The translations under genes were made by a program, and so were the position numbers. The notes beneath the pieces were generated by a model. The model ran no database searches and was not told the DNA's origin. It saw nothing but the letters and a program-made list of their open reading frames with translations. Shown piece after piece: positions 21,136 through 29,594 of a stretch of 64,000 nucleotides of DNA. Origin of the DNA: Paraburkholderia monticola (GTDB taxonomy: Bacteria; Pseudomonadota; Gammaproteobacteria; Burkholderiales; Burkholderiaceae). The DNA lies in assembly GCF_001580545.1 (NCBI RefSeq), contig NZ_LRBG01000004.1:186001-250000 (forward strand), in the 5' to 3' direction. Positions within the stretch are counted from its first letter, which is position 1; the number at the start of each line of letters is the position of its first letter.

Positions 21136-22296
21136 TTAGTCGTTCAGCAGCTTCCACTTGCCGTCGACGACCTGCACGATCACGCGTGCGCGCTGGTCGA
21201 GGCCGTTGTGGTCGGTCGCCGTGGTGTTCATGATGCCGTGCGACACCGGCAGCTCCTTGATGTTTTCAAGCGCGTTGCGCAGCGCCACGCGGAACTCCGG
21301 CGTGCCTGGCTGTGCGCTCTTCAGCGCGACCGGAATCGCGGCCTGCAGCATCTGGCCGGCGTCCCATGCGTGACCGCCGAAGGTCGCGACCGAACCCACG
21401 CCATACGCCTTCTCATACGCGTTCTTATAGGCTTCGGACGATTTCTTCACCGGGTTCGAGTCCGGTAGCTGATCGACGACGAGAATCGGACCGGCCGGCA
21501 GCAACTCACCGTCGCAATCCTTGCCGCACACGCGCAGGAAGTCGTTGTTCGCCACACCGTGCGTCTGATAGATCTTGCCCTTGTAGCCACGCTCCTTCAG
21601 TGTCTTGGCCGGCAACGCCGCCGGTGTGCCCGAGCCCGCGATCAACACCGCGTCGGGATTCGCGCCCATCGTCTTCAGCACCTGGCCCGTCACCGATGCA
21701 TCGGTGCGGTTGAAGCGCTCGTTCGACACGATCTTCAGGTTGTGCGCTTTCGCCGCGGCGTCGAACGTCGTATTCCAGCTGTCGCCGTAGGCATCCGAGA
21801 AGCCGATGAAGCTGACCGTCTTCACCCCATGGTGCTGCATGTAATCGGCGATTGCATCGGCCATCAGGCTGTCGTTCTGAGGTGGTTTGAACGCCCATGC
21901 GCGCTTCGCATCCATCGGCTGGATGATCGCGGCCGATGCCGCGAGCGAGATCACCGGCGTCTTGCCTTCGGCGGCCGGATCGAGCATCGCGAGCGAATTC
22001 GGCGTCACGGTCGAGCCGATGATCGCGTCGACATGGTCTTCGTCGATCAGCTTGCGCGTGTTCTGCACGGCCTTACTGGTGTCCGAACCGTCATCGAGAA
22101 TGATGTACTGCACGCTCTTGCCGCCGATCTCCTTCGGCAGCAATGCGATCGTGTTTTTCTCTGGAATGCCGAGCGATGCGGCCGGCCCAGTCGTCGACAG
22201 CGTGACGCCGATCTTCACCTGCGCGAATGCCGCCCCCGCGCCGCACATCAGCGCCATCGCGATGCCCGTGCGTACCCAATGCCTTGTCTTTTTCAT
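21136..22296 (-). CDS. Branched-chain amino-acid ABC transporter periplasmic binding protein, system 1 (copy B)
   Basis: 386-residue exported binding protein of the LivJ/LivK family. Signal peptide MKKTRHWVRTGIAMAL...AFA, then VKIGVTLSTTGPAASLG. It shares long blocks with the product of the gene at 22712 (for example GIPEKNTIALLPKE and HGVANNDFLRVCGKDC), so the two are tandem paralogues. GGAGA precedes ATG 22296. It heads the livH-livMG-livF unit. Two Cys in VCGKDC may form a disulfide. Confidence 0.92.
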   Translation of the reverse strand: MKKTRHWVRTGIAMALMCGAGAAFAQVKIGVTLSTTGPAASLGIPEKNTIALLPKEIGGKSVQYIILDDGSDTSKAVQNTRKLIDEDHVDAIIGSTVTPNSLAMLDPAAEGKTPVISLAASAAIIQPMDAKRAWAFKPPQNDSLMADAIADYMQHHGVKTVSFIGFSDAYGDSWNTTFDAAAKAHNLKIVSNERFNRTDASVTGQVLKTMGANPDAVLIAGSGTPAALPAKTLKERGYKGKIYQTHGVANNDFLRVCGKDCDGELLPAGPILVVDQLPDSNPVKKSSEAYKNAYEKAYGVGSVATFGGHAWDAGQMLQAAIPVALKSAQPGTPEFRVALRNALENIKELPVSHGIMNTTATDHNGLDQRARVIVQVVDGKWKLLND

Positions 22297-22711
22297 TGCG
22301 AGTCTCCAAACGCCTTGAAAAGCGCCTATCTGTAAGCCGGCTTGCTGGGCCGGGTGTCTGAATCTAGTGAGCGGGCTCAGGTACGCCAAGCATGGTTTTC
22401 CCTGTTCGGCGCGCAGATCTTCGCCGCTATGTTGGGTACCGCTCCTCTCGCGTCGCGCGAGTGCGCATTCGCGTCATACGCCGCGTTTCTGTGTCGCGGC
22501 TCTATTCCGATCAACCACCCATAAACCACTAATATGTTAGTAGTTTGCGTTCTGCATTATCGACGGTCAAGAGAACGTGCGCCGAATGCGGGTTTGTCCT
22601 GAAGCAGCGAAACCACACTTTTGCACGTTGTAGAGACCAGTTCGGGCAATAAAAAAGACGCGTCAACTGCACGCGTCTTTTCGATGAGATCCCGTGGCGC
22701 AGAGCCTTCGC
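22297..22711. other. Interval between the two binding-protein genes
   Basis: 415 bp with no gene. It contains the terminator of the upstream copy A (22649-22681) and an AT-rich imperfect palindrome at 22523-22546 (AAACCACTAA-tatg-TTAGTAGTTT, one mismatch), which lies about 230 bp before the copy B start and may be an operator or promoter element of the livKHMGF unit. Confidence 0.55.
22649..22681 (-). terminator. Terminator of binding-protein gene copy A
   Basis: On the minus strand AAAAGACGCGT, loop GCAGTTG, ACGCGTCTTTT and then TTATTG. Located about 30 bp after the stop of the gene at 22712, making copy A monocistronic. Confidence 0.88.
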
Positions 22712-23878
22712 TCAGTCGCCGGCAAGCTTCCACTTGCCATCGACGATCTGCACCATCACACGCGCCCGCTGATCGAGACCGGCGTGGTCGTTCGCGCTCA
22801 TGTTGAAGATGCCGTGCGACGCCGGCAGATCCTTCGTGCCTTCGAGCGCGGCGCGCAGCGCCTCACGGAATGCCGGCGTGCCTGGCTGGCCCTTCTTCAA
22901 AGCGAGCGGGATCGCGTGCTGCAGCAGCAGGCCGGCGTCCCATGCGTGACCGCCGAACGTCGATACCGAGCCCACCCCATATGCCGTTTCATACGCGTGC
23001 TTGTAGGCGAGCGCGCTCTTCTTCACCGGATTCGCATCGGGCAGTTGTTCGGCAACCAGCAGCGGGCCGGCGGGCAGCCAAGTGCCTTCGCAATCCTTGC
23101 CGCACACGCGCAGGAAGTCGTTGTTCGCGACACCGTGCGTCTGATAGTACTTGCCCTTGTAGCCCCGCTCCTTCAGCGTTTTCTGCGGCAGCGCCGCCGG
23201 CGTGCCCGCTCCCGCGATCAGCACGGCGTCGGGGTTCTGCGACATCATCTTCAGCACCTGGCCTGTAACCGACGCATCGTTGCGCGCGAAGCGCTCGTTC
23301 GCGACGATCTTGATCTTCGCGAGATCGGCAGCCTTGCCGAATTCCTTGAACCAGCTCTCGCCGTACGCATCGGAAAAGCCGATGAACGCGACCGTTTTCA
23401 CGCCGTGATTAGCCATGTGCTGCGCGATCGCGGTGGCCATCAGGATGTCGTTTTGCGGCGTCTTGAACACCCATGCGCGCTTCGCGTCCATTGGCTCGAC
23501 GATGCCCGCGGCCGCGGCCAGCGAGATCATCGGCGTGGAGGTTTCGGCGGCGACATCGATCATGGCGAGCGAATTCGGCACGACTGTCGAGCCAATCAGT
23601 GCATCGACGTGGTCTTCGCTGGTGAGCTTGCGGGCATTCTTTACCGCCTGAGTGGAGTCAGTCGCGTCGTCGAGAACGATGTAGTCGATTTTCTGGCCCG
23701 CCACTTCTTTCGGCAGCAGCGCAATCGTGTTCTTTTCCGGAATGCCGAGCGAGGCAGCCGGCCCCGTTGCCGACACGGTGACGCCGATTTTCACATCGGC
23801 AAATGCATGACCGCTCCATGCAGCCGAAACCCCGGTGGCGACCAATGCCGCGCTGATCCAACGCAATGCCGACTTCAT
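22712..23878 (-). CDS. Branched-chain amino-acid ABC transporter periplasmic binding protein (copy A)
   Basis: 388-residue exported LivJ/LivK-family binding protein. Signal peptide MKSALRWISAALVATGVSAA...FA, then VKIGVTVSATGPAASLG. Strongly similar over its whole length to copy B next door. It has its own terminator and its own upstream region with two inverted repeats, so it is probably regulated separately and feeds the same membrane complex. Substrate specificity cannot be read from sequence. Confidence 0.92.
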   Translation of the reverse strand: MKSALRWISAALVATGVSAAWSGHAFADVKIGVTVSATGPAASLGIPEKNTIALLPKEVAGQKIDYIVLDDATDSTQAVKNARKLTSEDHVDALIGSTVVPNSLAMIDVAAETSTPMISLAAAAGIVEPMDAKRAWVFKTPQNDILMATAIAQHMANHGVKTVAFIGFSDAYGESWFKEFGKAADLAKIKIVANERFARNDASVTGQVLKMMSQNPDAVLIAGAGTPAALPQKTLKERGYKGKYYQTHGVANNDFLRVCGKDCEGTWLPAGPLLVAEQLPDANPVKKSALAYKHAYETAYGVGSVSTFGGHAWDAGLLLQHAIPLALKKGQPGTPAFREALRAALEGTKDLPASHGIFNMSANDHAGLDQRARVMVQIVDGKWKLAGD

Positions 23879-23910
23879 CCTGCTCCTCGATTAACCCCGT
23901 TATTCAATTG

Positions 23911-23950
23911 CAATTAAATCCACTGATTTAATTGCCGACCCAGTGGTCGG
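23911..23950. promoter_or_regulatory. Adjacent inverted repeats just upstream of binding-protein copy A
   Basis: CAATTAAATC-cact-GATTTAATTG is a perfect 10-bp-arm dyad (23911-23934). CCGACC-cagt-GGTCGG (23935-23950) follows immediately. They lie 33 to 72 bp before the ATG at 23878. The AT-rich dyad fits an operator for a dimeric regulator, or both could be leader hairpins in the mRNA. Confidence 0.5.
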
Positions 23951-24438
23951 TGAATAGCGAGTTTAGCGGACGTAAGCGCCGTGCTGCAAGCATTTCGCAG
24001 GCTTGTGATGTTTAAAAACAGCGGATTGCCGAGAATAAAAACGACTTGCGGATTAATCGTGATATTGAGTCGAAGCAAACCGAGAAATACAAATAAAAAA
24101 GCGCTGTTGGATATCAATCCAACAGCGCTTTCTTCTGGGCACTGAGTGCCTCGATTGTCTCCTCGTTCTCCACCTGCAAATTCGTGGTGCATCAGAACTG
24201 CATGAAGATTAAACGACCACCTAAGCAGTAACAACTAGCAATTACCCTAGTGGTGCACTGCGGCACCGAATTGGGGCACGGTCGGCGGATTTACTTTGCG
24301 CAGTTTGCCACAGGTTCGTTCAACTCTCTGATTCAGCGGACCTTCAGCAACCAGCGCAATTAAATCGGAGAGCGAACGAATGGCCGATCGCACTGCATCA
24401 AACACGCGGCCTTGCCGCGCGCCATCAAAACGATCACC
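23951..24438. other. Gap between the two liv clusters
   Basis: No gene seen. It contains the strong hairpin terminator at about 24094-24132 and about 300 bp between that and the livM stop of system 2 with no recognisable motif. Confidence 0.5.
24094..24132 (-). terminator. Terminator downstream of liv cluster 2 (possibly bidirectional)
   Basis: GCGCTGTTGGAT (24101-24112), loop ATCA, ATCCAACAGCGC (24117-24128). Minus strand continues with TTTTTTATTT; plus strand with TTTCTTCTG. It is 310 bp beyond the last liv gene, so the transcript would have a long 3' UTR unless the terminator serves another unit. Confidence 0.75.
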
Positions 24439-25413
24439 TCAAGCCCGCAACGGCCGCACTCGCGCGACGATCTCCCCGACGATGCCGCGCCGGAACGCCA
24501 GCACACACGCGATAAAAATCAGCCCCGTGACGATCGTTACCGACTCGCCGAGCGAGCGGAACCAGTCGATGCCCGTCATCGACGCGAGCGCCGAACCGAT
24601 ATCGCCGAGCCGATCCTCGAGCGACACGATCAGCGCGGCGCCCAGCAACGGCCCGAACAGCGTGCCCATGCCGCCCACCAGCGTCATCAGGATCACGAGA
24701 CCGGACATCGTCCAATAGGCATCGCTCAGCGTTTCGAAGCCTTGCACCAGCACCTTCAGCGAACCTGCGAGACCCGCGAGGCCGGCCGACAGAATGAAGG
24801 CGAGCAGCTTGAAGCGGTCGGTGTCATAGCCAAGCGATACCGCGCGCGGCTCGTTTTCCTTGATCGCGACGAGCACCTGCCCGAACGGCGAATGGACGAT
24901 CCGCACGATCAGCAGAAAGGCCGCGACGATCACGGCGAGCACGACAAAATACAGCGTGACATCCGAAGACAGACTGAGCAGGCCGAACAGGTTGCCGCGC
25001 GGCACGCCTTGCAGCCCATCTTCACCGTGCGTGAACGGCGCCTGCAGGAACACGAAGTAGACCATCTGCGCGAGCGCGAGCGTCACCATCGCGAAGTAGA
25101 TGCCCTGACGGCGAATCGCGAAGAAGCCGACGACGAGCCCAAGCAGCGTCGCCGCCGCGGTGCCGCTCACGACCCCGAGCTCCGGCGAAAAACCGAGCGT
25201 CTGAAGCGCATAGCCGGTTACGTAGCCGGCCGAGGCCAGAAACATCGCGTGACCGAACGACAGCAAGCCCGTATAGCCAATCAGCAGATTGAAGGCGGCG
25301 GCGAACAGCGCGAAGCACAACACCTTCATCACGAAGAGCGGATAGATGCCGAGCACCGGCACCGCGAGCAGCACGATCAGCAGCAGACCGTAGAGCACTT
25401 TTCTCTGCATCAT
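24439..25413 (-). CDS. livM: Branched-chain amino-acid type ABC transporter permease (LivM type), system 2
   Basis: 324-residue membrane protein with MMQRKVLYGLLLIVLLAVPVL start, the TGLLSFGHAMFLASAGYV motif and repeated hydrophobic helices. The start overlaps the livH stop (ATGATG), with AGGGA upstream. Last gene of the second liv cluster. Confidence 0.9.
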   Translation of the reverse strand: MMQRKVLYGLLLIVLLAVPVLGIYPLFVMKVLCFALFAAAFNLLIGYTGLLSFGHAMFLASAGYVTGYALQTLGFSPELGVVSGTAAATLLGLVVGFFAIRRQGIYFAMVTLALAQMVYFVFLQAPFTHGEDGLQGVPRGNLFGLLSLSSDVTLYFVVLAVIVAAFLLIVRIVHSPFGQVLVAIKENEPRAVSLGYDTDRFKLLAFILSAGLAGLAGSLKVLVQGFETLSDAYWTMSGLVILMTLVGGMGTLFGPLLGAALIVSLEDRLGDIGSALASMTGIDWFRSLGESVTIVTGLIFIACVLAFRRGIVGEIVARVRPLRA

Positions 25414-26294
25414 TTTTCCCTGCCGAAAAGACCCGCCGGACGCACGAGCAGCACGAGCGCCATGATGACGAAGACGACGGTCGCCGACGCCTCGGGGTAG
25501 AACACACGCGTGAGACCTTCGACTATGCCGAGCATCAGGCCGGTCAGAATCGAGCCCATGATCGAGCCCATCCCGCCGATCACGACCACCGCGAATACGG
25601 TGATGATCATCGGCTGACCCATCAGCGGCGACACCTGAATCACCGGTGCCGCAAGCACGCCGGCAAACGCCGCGAGCGCGACGCCGAAGCCGTAGGTCAG
25701 CGTGATCATCAGCGGCACGTTGACGCCGAACGCCTCGACGAGCTTCGGGTTTTCGGTACCCGCGCGCAGGTACGCGCCGAGCCGCGTCTTCTCGATCACG
25801 AACCACGTCGCGAAGCACACGACGAGCGACGCGACGACCACCCACGCGCGATAGTTCGGCAGGAACATGAAGCCGAGATTGGTTGCGCCCGACAGCGCCG
25901 ACGGCACGTCGTACGGCTGGCCCGACGAGCCGTAGATCGAATGAAACACGCCTTCGATCACGAGCGTGAGTCCAAACGTCAGCAACAGGCCATACAGATG
26001 ATCGAGCTTATAAAGCCAGCGCAGCATCGAGCGCTCGATCGCAATGCCGACGAGCCCGACGATCAGCGGCGCGAGCACGAGCATCACCCAGTACGGCAGA
26101 TTGAAATACGACAGCCCCATCCACGCGAGCATCGCGCCGAGCATGAACAGGGCGCCATGCGCGAAGTTGATCACGTTGAGCAGGCCGAAAATCACCGCCA
26201 GCCCAAGGCTCAGAATCGCGTAGAACGAGCCGTTCACGAGCCCGAGCAGAAGCTGGCTCAGCATCGCCGGAAGCGGAACGCCAAAGATGTCCAT
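25410..26294 (-). CDS. livH: Branched-chain amino-acid type ABC transporter permease (LivH type), system 2
   Basis: 294-residue permease of normal family length. Conserved GLVNGSFYAILSLGLAVIFGLLNVINFAHGALF near the N-terminus and GGMGSIMGSILTGLMLGI near the C-terminus. It lies 190 bp after the binding-protein gene and is coupled to livM by overlap. Confidence 0.92.
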   Translation of the reverse strand: MDIFGVPLPAMLSQLLLGLVNGSFYAILSLGLAVIFGLLNVINFAHGALFMLGAMLAWMGLSYFNLPYWVMLVLAPLIVGLVGIAIERSMLRWLYKLDHLYGLLLTFGLTLVIEGVFHSIYGSSGQPYDVPSALSGATNLGFMFLPNYRAWVVVASLVVCFATWFVIEKTRLGAYLRAGTENPKLVEAFGVNVPLMITLTYGFGVALAAFAGVLAAPVIQVSPLMGQPMIITVFAVVVIGGMGSIMGSILTGLMLGIVEGLTRVFYPEASATVVFVIMALVLLVRPAGLFGREK

Positions 26295-26484
26295 TGAAGC
26301 CCTTAGCCCTTCAAGCCATCGTCAAGGTGAGATCGGTGACGCACGATCCGGCCGGCACGCAACGGACGGTACCGCTGCCCATCACGTGCGGCATCTGAAA
26401 CGATTAGCCGCCAGCGCGTGCCCTGCACCGCCGGCGGTCCTCTCAGGTCTGCGCGGTCCTCGACCGCTTACTCCACGCTCGCGC

Positions 26485-27699
26485 TTACTTCCACAGCGCG
26501 CAACGGGTCTGCGCCTTGGTCGTGAACGCCTGATCGCCCGGAATCGTCGCCATGATCTTGTAGTAGTCCCACGGCTCCTTCGATTCGGCCGGCGTCTTCA
26601 CCTGCATCAGGTACATGTCGTGGATCATGCTGCCGTCCTGACGGATGTAGCCCTTCGCGTAGAAGTCGTCGATCTTCGTCTTGCGCATCTGCGCCATCAC
26701 CTTGTCCGGATCGGTCGTGCCGACGGCTTGCACCGCCTTCAGATAGTTCATCGTCGCCGAGTAATCCGCAGCCTGCAGGCTCGACGGCATCTTCTTCATC
26801 TTGTCGAAGTAGCGCTGCGACCACTTGCGCGTGTCGGCGTCCTTGTTCCAGTACCAGCTGTCGGTCAGCACGAGGCCCTGCGTCGTTTCGAGGCCGAGGC
26901 TGTGCACGTCGTCGATGAACATCAGCAGCGCGGCGATCTTCATCGTCTTCGGAATGCCGAACTCCTTGGCAGCCTTGATCGAGTTGACCGTGTCGCCGCC
27001 CGCGTTCGCGAGACCGAGGATCTGCGCCTTCGACGCCTGCGCCTGCAGCAGGAACGACGAGAAGTCCGACGCCGACAGCGGATGACGCACCGCACCGAGC
27101 ACCTGCCCGCCGTTCGCCTTCACGACGTCCGAGGTCGCTTTTTCGAGCGCCTTGCCGAAGGCGTAGTCTGCCGTCAGGAAGTACCACGTCTTGCCGCCCT
27201 GCTTCGTCACTGCCGAGCCCGTGCCATTGGCCAGCGCGGTCGTGTCATACGCGTAGTGGATCGTGTACGGCGTGCATTGCTCGTTGGTCAGCGTATCGGC
27301 GCCGGCGCCGACGTTGATGTAGACCTTGTGCTTTTCGCCCGCGACCGTGTTCATCGACAGACCGGTCGCCGAGTTGGTGCCGCCGATCAGCATGTCGACG
27401 CCATCGCGGTCGAACCATTCGCGAGCGCGCGATGCCGCGATGTCCGCCTTGTTCTGGTGATCCGCGTACAGCACCGTGATCGGCTTGCCGTTGACCTTGC
27501 CGCCGAAGTCGGCGACCGCCATCCGGATCGCTTCAAGACCGCCCTGCCCATCGATGTCTGCGTATAGTCCCGACAGATCCGTGATGAAGCCGATCTTCAC
27601 GGCATCATCGGCCGCTTGCGCGCTGCCCAGCGTCAGTGCGGTGCCGGCGGCGACCGCGAAACAGAGTGAGGCAAGTCGCGCGAGTGGGTTCTTTGTCAT
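26485..27699 (-). CDS. ABC transporter periplasmic binding protein, branched-chain amino-acid family, system 2
   Basis: 404-residue exported binding protein. Signal peptide MTKNPLARLASLCFAVAAG...AQA followed by KIGFITDLSGLYADIDGQGG. It belongs to the periplasmic-binding-protein family 6 group, distinct from the system 1 proteins, and close to members linked to organic acids or small aromatic substrates. GGAGA precedes the ATG. Because the cluster begins with mmsA and a GMC oxidoreductase, its ligand may be a small hydroxy acid or alcohol-derived compound and not an amino acid; this is inference. Confidence 0.88.
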   Translation of the reverse strand: MTKNPLARLASLCFAVAAGTALTLGSAQAADDAVKIGFITDLSGLYADIDGQGGLEAIRMAVADFGGKVNGKPITVLYADHQNKADIAASRAREWFDRDGVDMLIGGTNSATGLSMNTVAGEKHKVYINVGAGADTLTNEQCTPYTIHYAYDTTALANGTGSAVTKQGGKTWYFLTADYAFGKALEKATSDVVKANGGQVLGAVRHPLSASDFSSFLLQAQASKAQILGLANAGGDTVNSIKAAKEFGIPKTMKIAALLMFIDDVHSLGLETTQGLVLTDSWYWNKDADTRKWSQRYFDKMKKMPSSLQAADYSATMNYLKAVQAVGTTDPDKVMAQMRKTKIDDFYAKGYIRQDGSMIHDMYLMQVKTPAESKEPWDYYKIMATIPGDQAFTTKAQTRCALWK

Positions 27700-27761
27700 G
27701 CGTGTCTCCTGGTTCTTCGCTTGTGGTTATCAGAGGCAGTCGGGCGCGTGTAGGTCCGTGT

Positions 27762-28520
27762 CTATACGCCCAGTAAATCGTGCAGTACCGGCATCTTGCC
27801 TTCGAGCTCGCTGGCCCCGAAACGCTCGACGATCATGCCGTGCTCCATCACATAGAAGCGGTCCGCGAGTGGCGCGGCAAAGCGGAAGTTCTGCTCGACC
27901 ATCACGATCGTGTAGCCGCGCGACTTCAGCGTGATGATCATGCGCGCGAGCGCCTGCACGATCACCGGCGCGAGCCCTTCCGAGATTTCGTCGAGCAGCA
28001 GCAGATTCGCACCGGTGCGCAGAATCCGCGCGACCGCGAGCATCTGCTGCTCGCCGCCCGAGAGCCGCGTGCCCTGGCTCATGCGCCGCTCGTACAGGTT
28101 CGGGAACATCGCGTAGATTTCCTCGAGCGACATCATGTGCGCCTTGTCGCCGACGGGCGGCGGCAGCAGCAGATTTTCCTCGCACGACAGGCTCGAAAAA
28201 ATGCCGCGCTCTTCCGGGCAATAGCCGATGCCGCAATGCGCGATGCGATGCGTCGGCAGGTCGATCGTTTCGCGTCCACCGATCCGGATCGAACCGGTGC
28301 GGCGCCCCGTGAGGCCCATGATCGCGCGCAGCGTCGTGGTGCGGCCCGCGCCATTGCGCCCGAGCAACGTCACGACCTCGCCGCGGCCGACCGACAGATC
28401 GACGCCGTGCAGAATGTGGGATTCCCCGTACCAGGCTTGCAATCCCGCGATTTCCAGCGCGGGTGCGCCGCTTTTAGTTTCGTTCGCTTCGAGGCCTTCG
28501 CGCTCGACCGTCGTATTCAT
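27762..28520 (-). CDS. livF: ABC transporter ATPase (LivF type), system 2, with Arg in the Walker A position
   Basis: 252-residue ATPase. The Walker A segment reads LLGRNGAGRTTTLRA, so the invariant Lys of GxxxxGK(S/T) is Arg here (codon CGC, checked on both strands). The rest is normal: LSGGEQQMLAVARIL signature, LLLLDEISEGLAP Walker B (EIS instead of EPS), VEQNF switch. Arg at this position occurs in some LivF relatives, as I recall, so the protein may still work through the partner LivG site. It overlaps livG by four bases. Confidence 0.9.
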   Translation of the reverse strand: MNTTVEREGLEANETKSGAPALEIAGLQAWYGESHILHGVDLSVGRGEVVTLLGRNGAGRTTTLRAIMGLTGRRTGSIRIGGRETIDLPTHRIAHCGIGYCPEERGIFSSLSCEENLLLPPPVGDKAHMMSLEEIYAMFPNLYERRMSQGTRLSGGEQQMLAVARILRTGANLLLLDEISEGLAPVIVQALARMIITLKSRGYTIVMVEQNFRFAAPLADRFYVMEHGMIVERFGASELEGKMPVLHDLLGV

Positions 28521-29296
28521 GCGTGGGCTCCGGCGAGCGCCGCGTCGGCGCTGCCCATGTAGGCTTGCATCACGAGCGGATTCTTCGACACTTCCGCGTA
28601 GCTGCCCTCGGCGAGCACTTCGCCCCGTTGCAGCACGGTGATCGTGTCGGAGATACCGGCGATCACGTTCATGTTGTGCTCGACCATCAGGATCGTGCGG
28701 CCCGCCGATACTTTCTTGATCAGCGCAGTCACGCGGTCGACATCCTCATGACCCATGCCTTGCGTCGGCTCGTCGAGCAGCATCAATTCCGGTTCCATCG
28801 CGAGCGTGGTCGCGATTTCGAGTGCGCGCTTGCGGCCGTAGGCAAGCTCGACCGTCAACACATCGGCGAAATCGGTCAGGCCGACCTGGGTCAGCAGATC
28901 CATCGCGCGATCGTTCAGACGTTGCAGCGTCCGCTCGCTCTTCCAGAAGTGAAATGCGGTGCCGAGCGAGCGCTGCAAACCGATGCGCACGTTCTGCAAT
29001 GCCGTCAAATGTGGAAATACCGCGGAAATCTGGAACGAACGGATGATGCCGCGACGCGCGATCTGCGCGGGGCGCTCGCTCGTGATGTCGACGCCGTTGA
29101 AAACGATCTGACCCGCGGTGGGTTCGAGAAATTTGGTGAGCAGATTGAAGCAGGTGGTCTTGCCGGCTCCATTGGGGCCGATCAGCGCATGGATGGAGCC
29201 ACGGCGCACGCGCAGGTTCACCCCGTTCACGGCGACAAAGCCTTTGAACTCACGGGTGAGGCCGCGCGTTTCGAGAATCGTATCGCCGAGAATCAT
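28517..29296 (-). CDS. livG: ABC transporter ATPase (LivG type), system 2
   Basis: 259-residue ATPase with intact Walker A GPNGAGKTT, LAYGRKRALEIATTLAM as signature region and Walker B LMLLDEPTQGMGHEDV, then VEHNMNVI. ATG 29296 is preferred over ATG 29308 because AAGGGAA precedes only the former. A 298-bp gap separates it from the oxidoreductase gene, so it may have its own promoter. Confidence 0.9.
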   Translation of the reverse strand: MILGDTILETRGLTREFKGFVAVNGVNLRVRRGSIHALIGPNGAGKTTCFNLLTKFLEPTAGQIVFNGVDITSERPAQIARRGIIRSFQISAVFPHLTALQNVRIGLQRSLGTAFHFWKSERTLQRLNDRAMDLLTQVGLTDFADVLTVELAYGRKRALEIATTLAMEPELMLLDEPTQGMGHEDVDRVTALIKKVSAGRTILMVEHNMNVIAGISDTITVLQRGEVLAEGSYAEVSKNPLVMQAYMGSADAALAGAHA

Positions 29297-29594
29297 GTTC
29301 CCTTCCATACGGAGTAAGGCGAAGCACTACGATCTTCCGCGCGAAACCCCGCGCGACTTGTTATGTTGGCGGCACCCCTTGCCGCTCCTTGCGTGCTGCA
29401 CCAATCTGGACGGTAATCCATGGTGCGGCGCGCAGCATGGCTGCCATTGTCGCGCCAATGATGCAGCGCATTCATTGGGATTTGCACTTAGTGAATGAGG
29501 CCCACGCCGTGCGTACACGACGCGCGATTCACATGCGTCACATGATGGCGGAAAACATGACCGATGCGCTCTTGCGGCATGTCACGCATGCGTG

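Noticed and set aside
23914..24234. Minus-strand frame overlapping the terminator between liv clusters
   Set aside because: It reads through a strong terminator hairpin and the dyads upstream of copy A; no homology recognised.
24412..25500. 362-codon plus-strand frame opposite livM
   Set aside because: Arg/Gln/His-rich shadow frame; the minus-strand LivM is clearly real.
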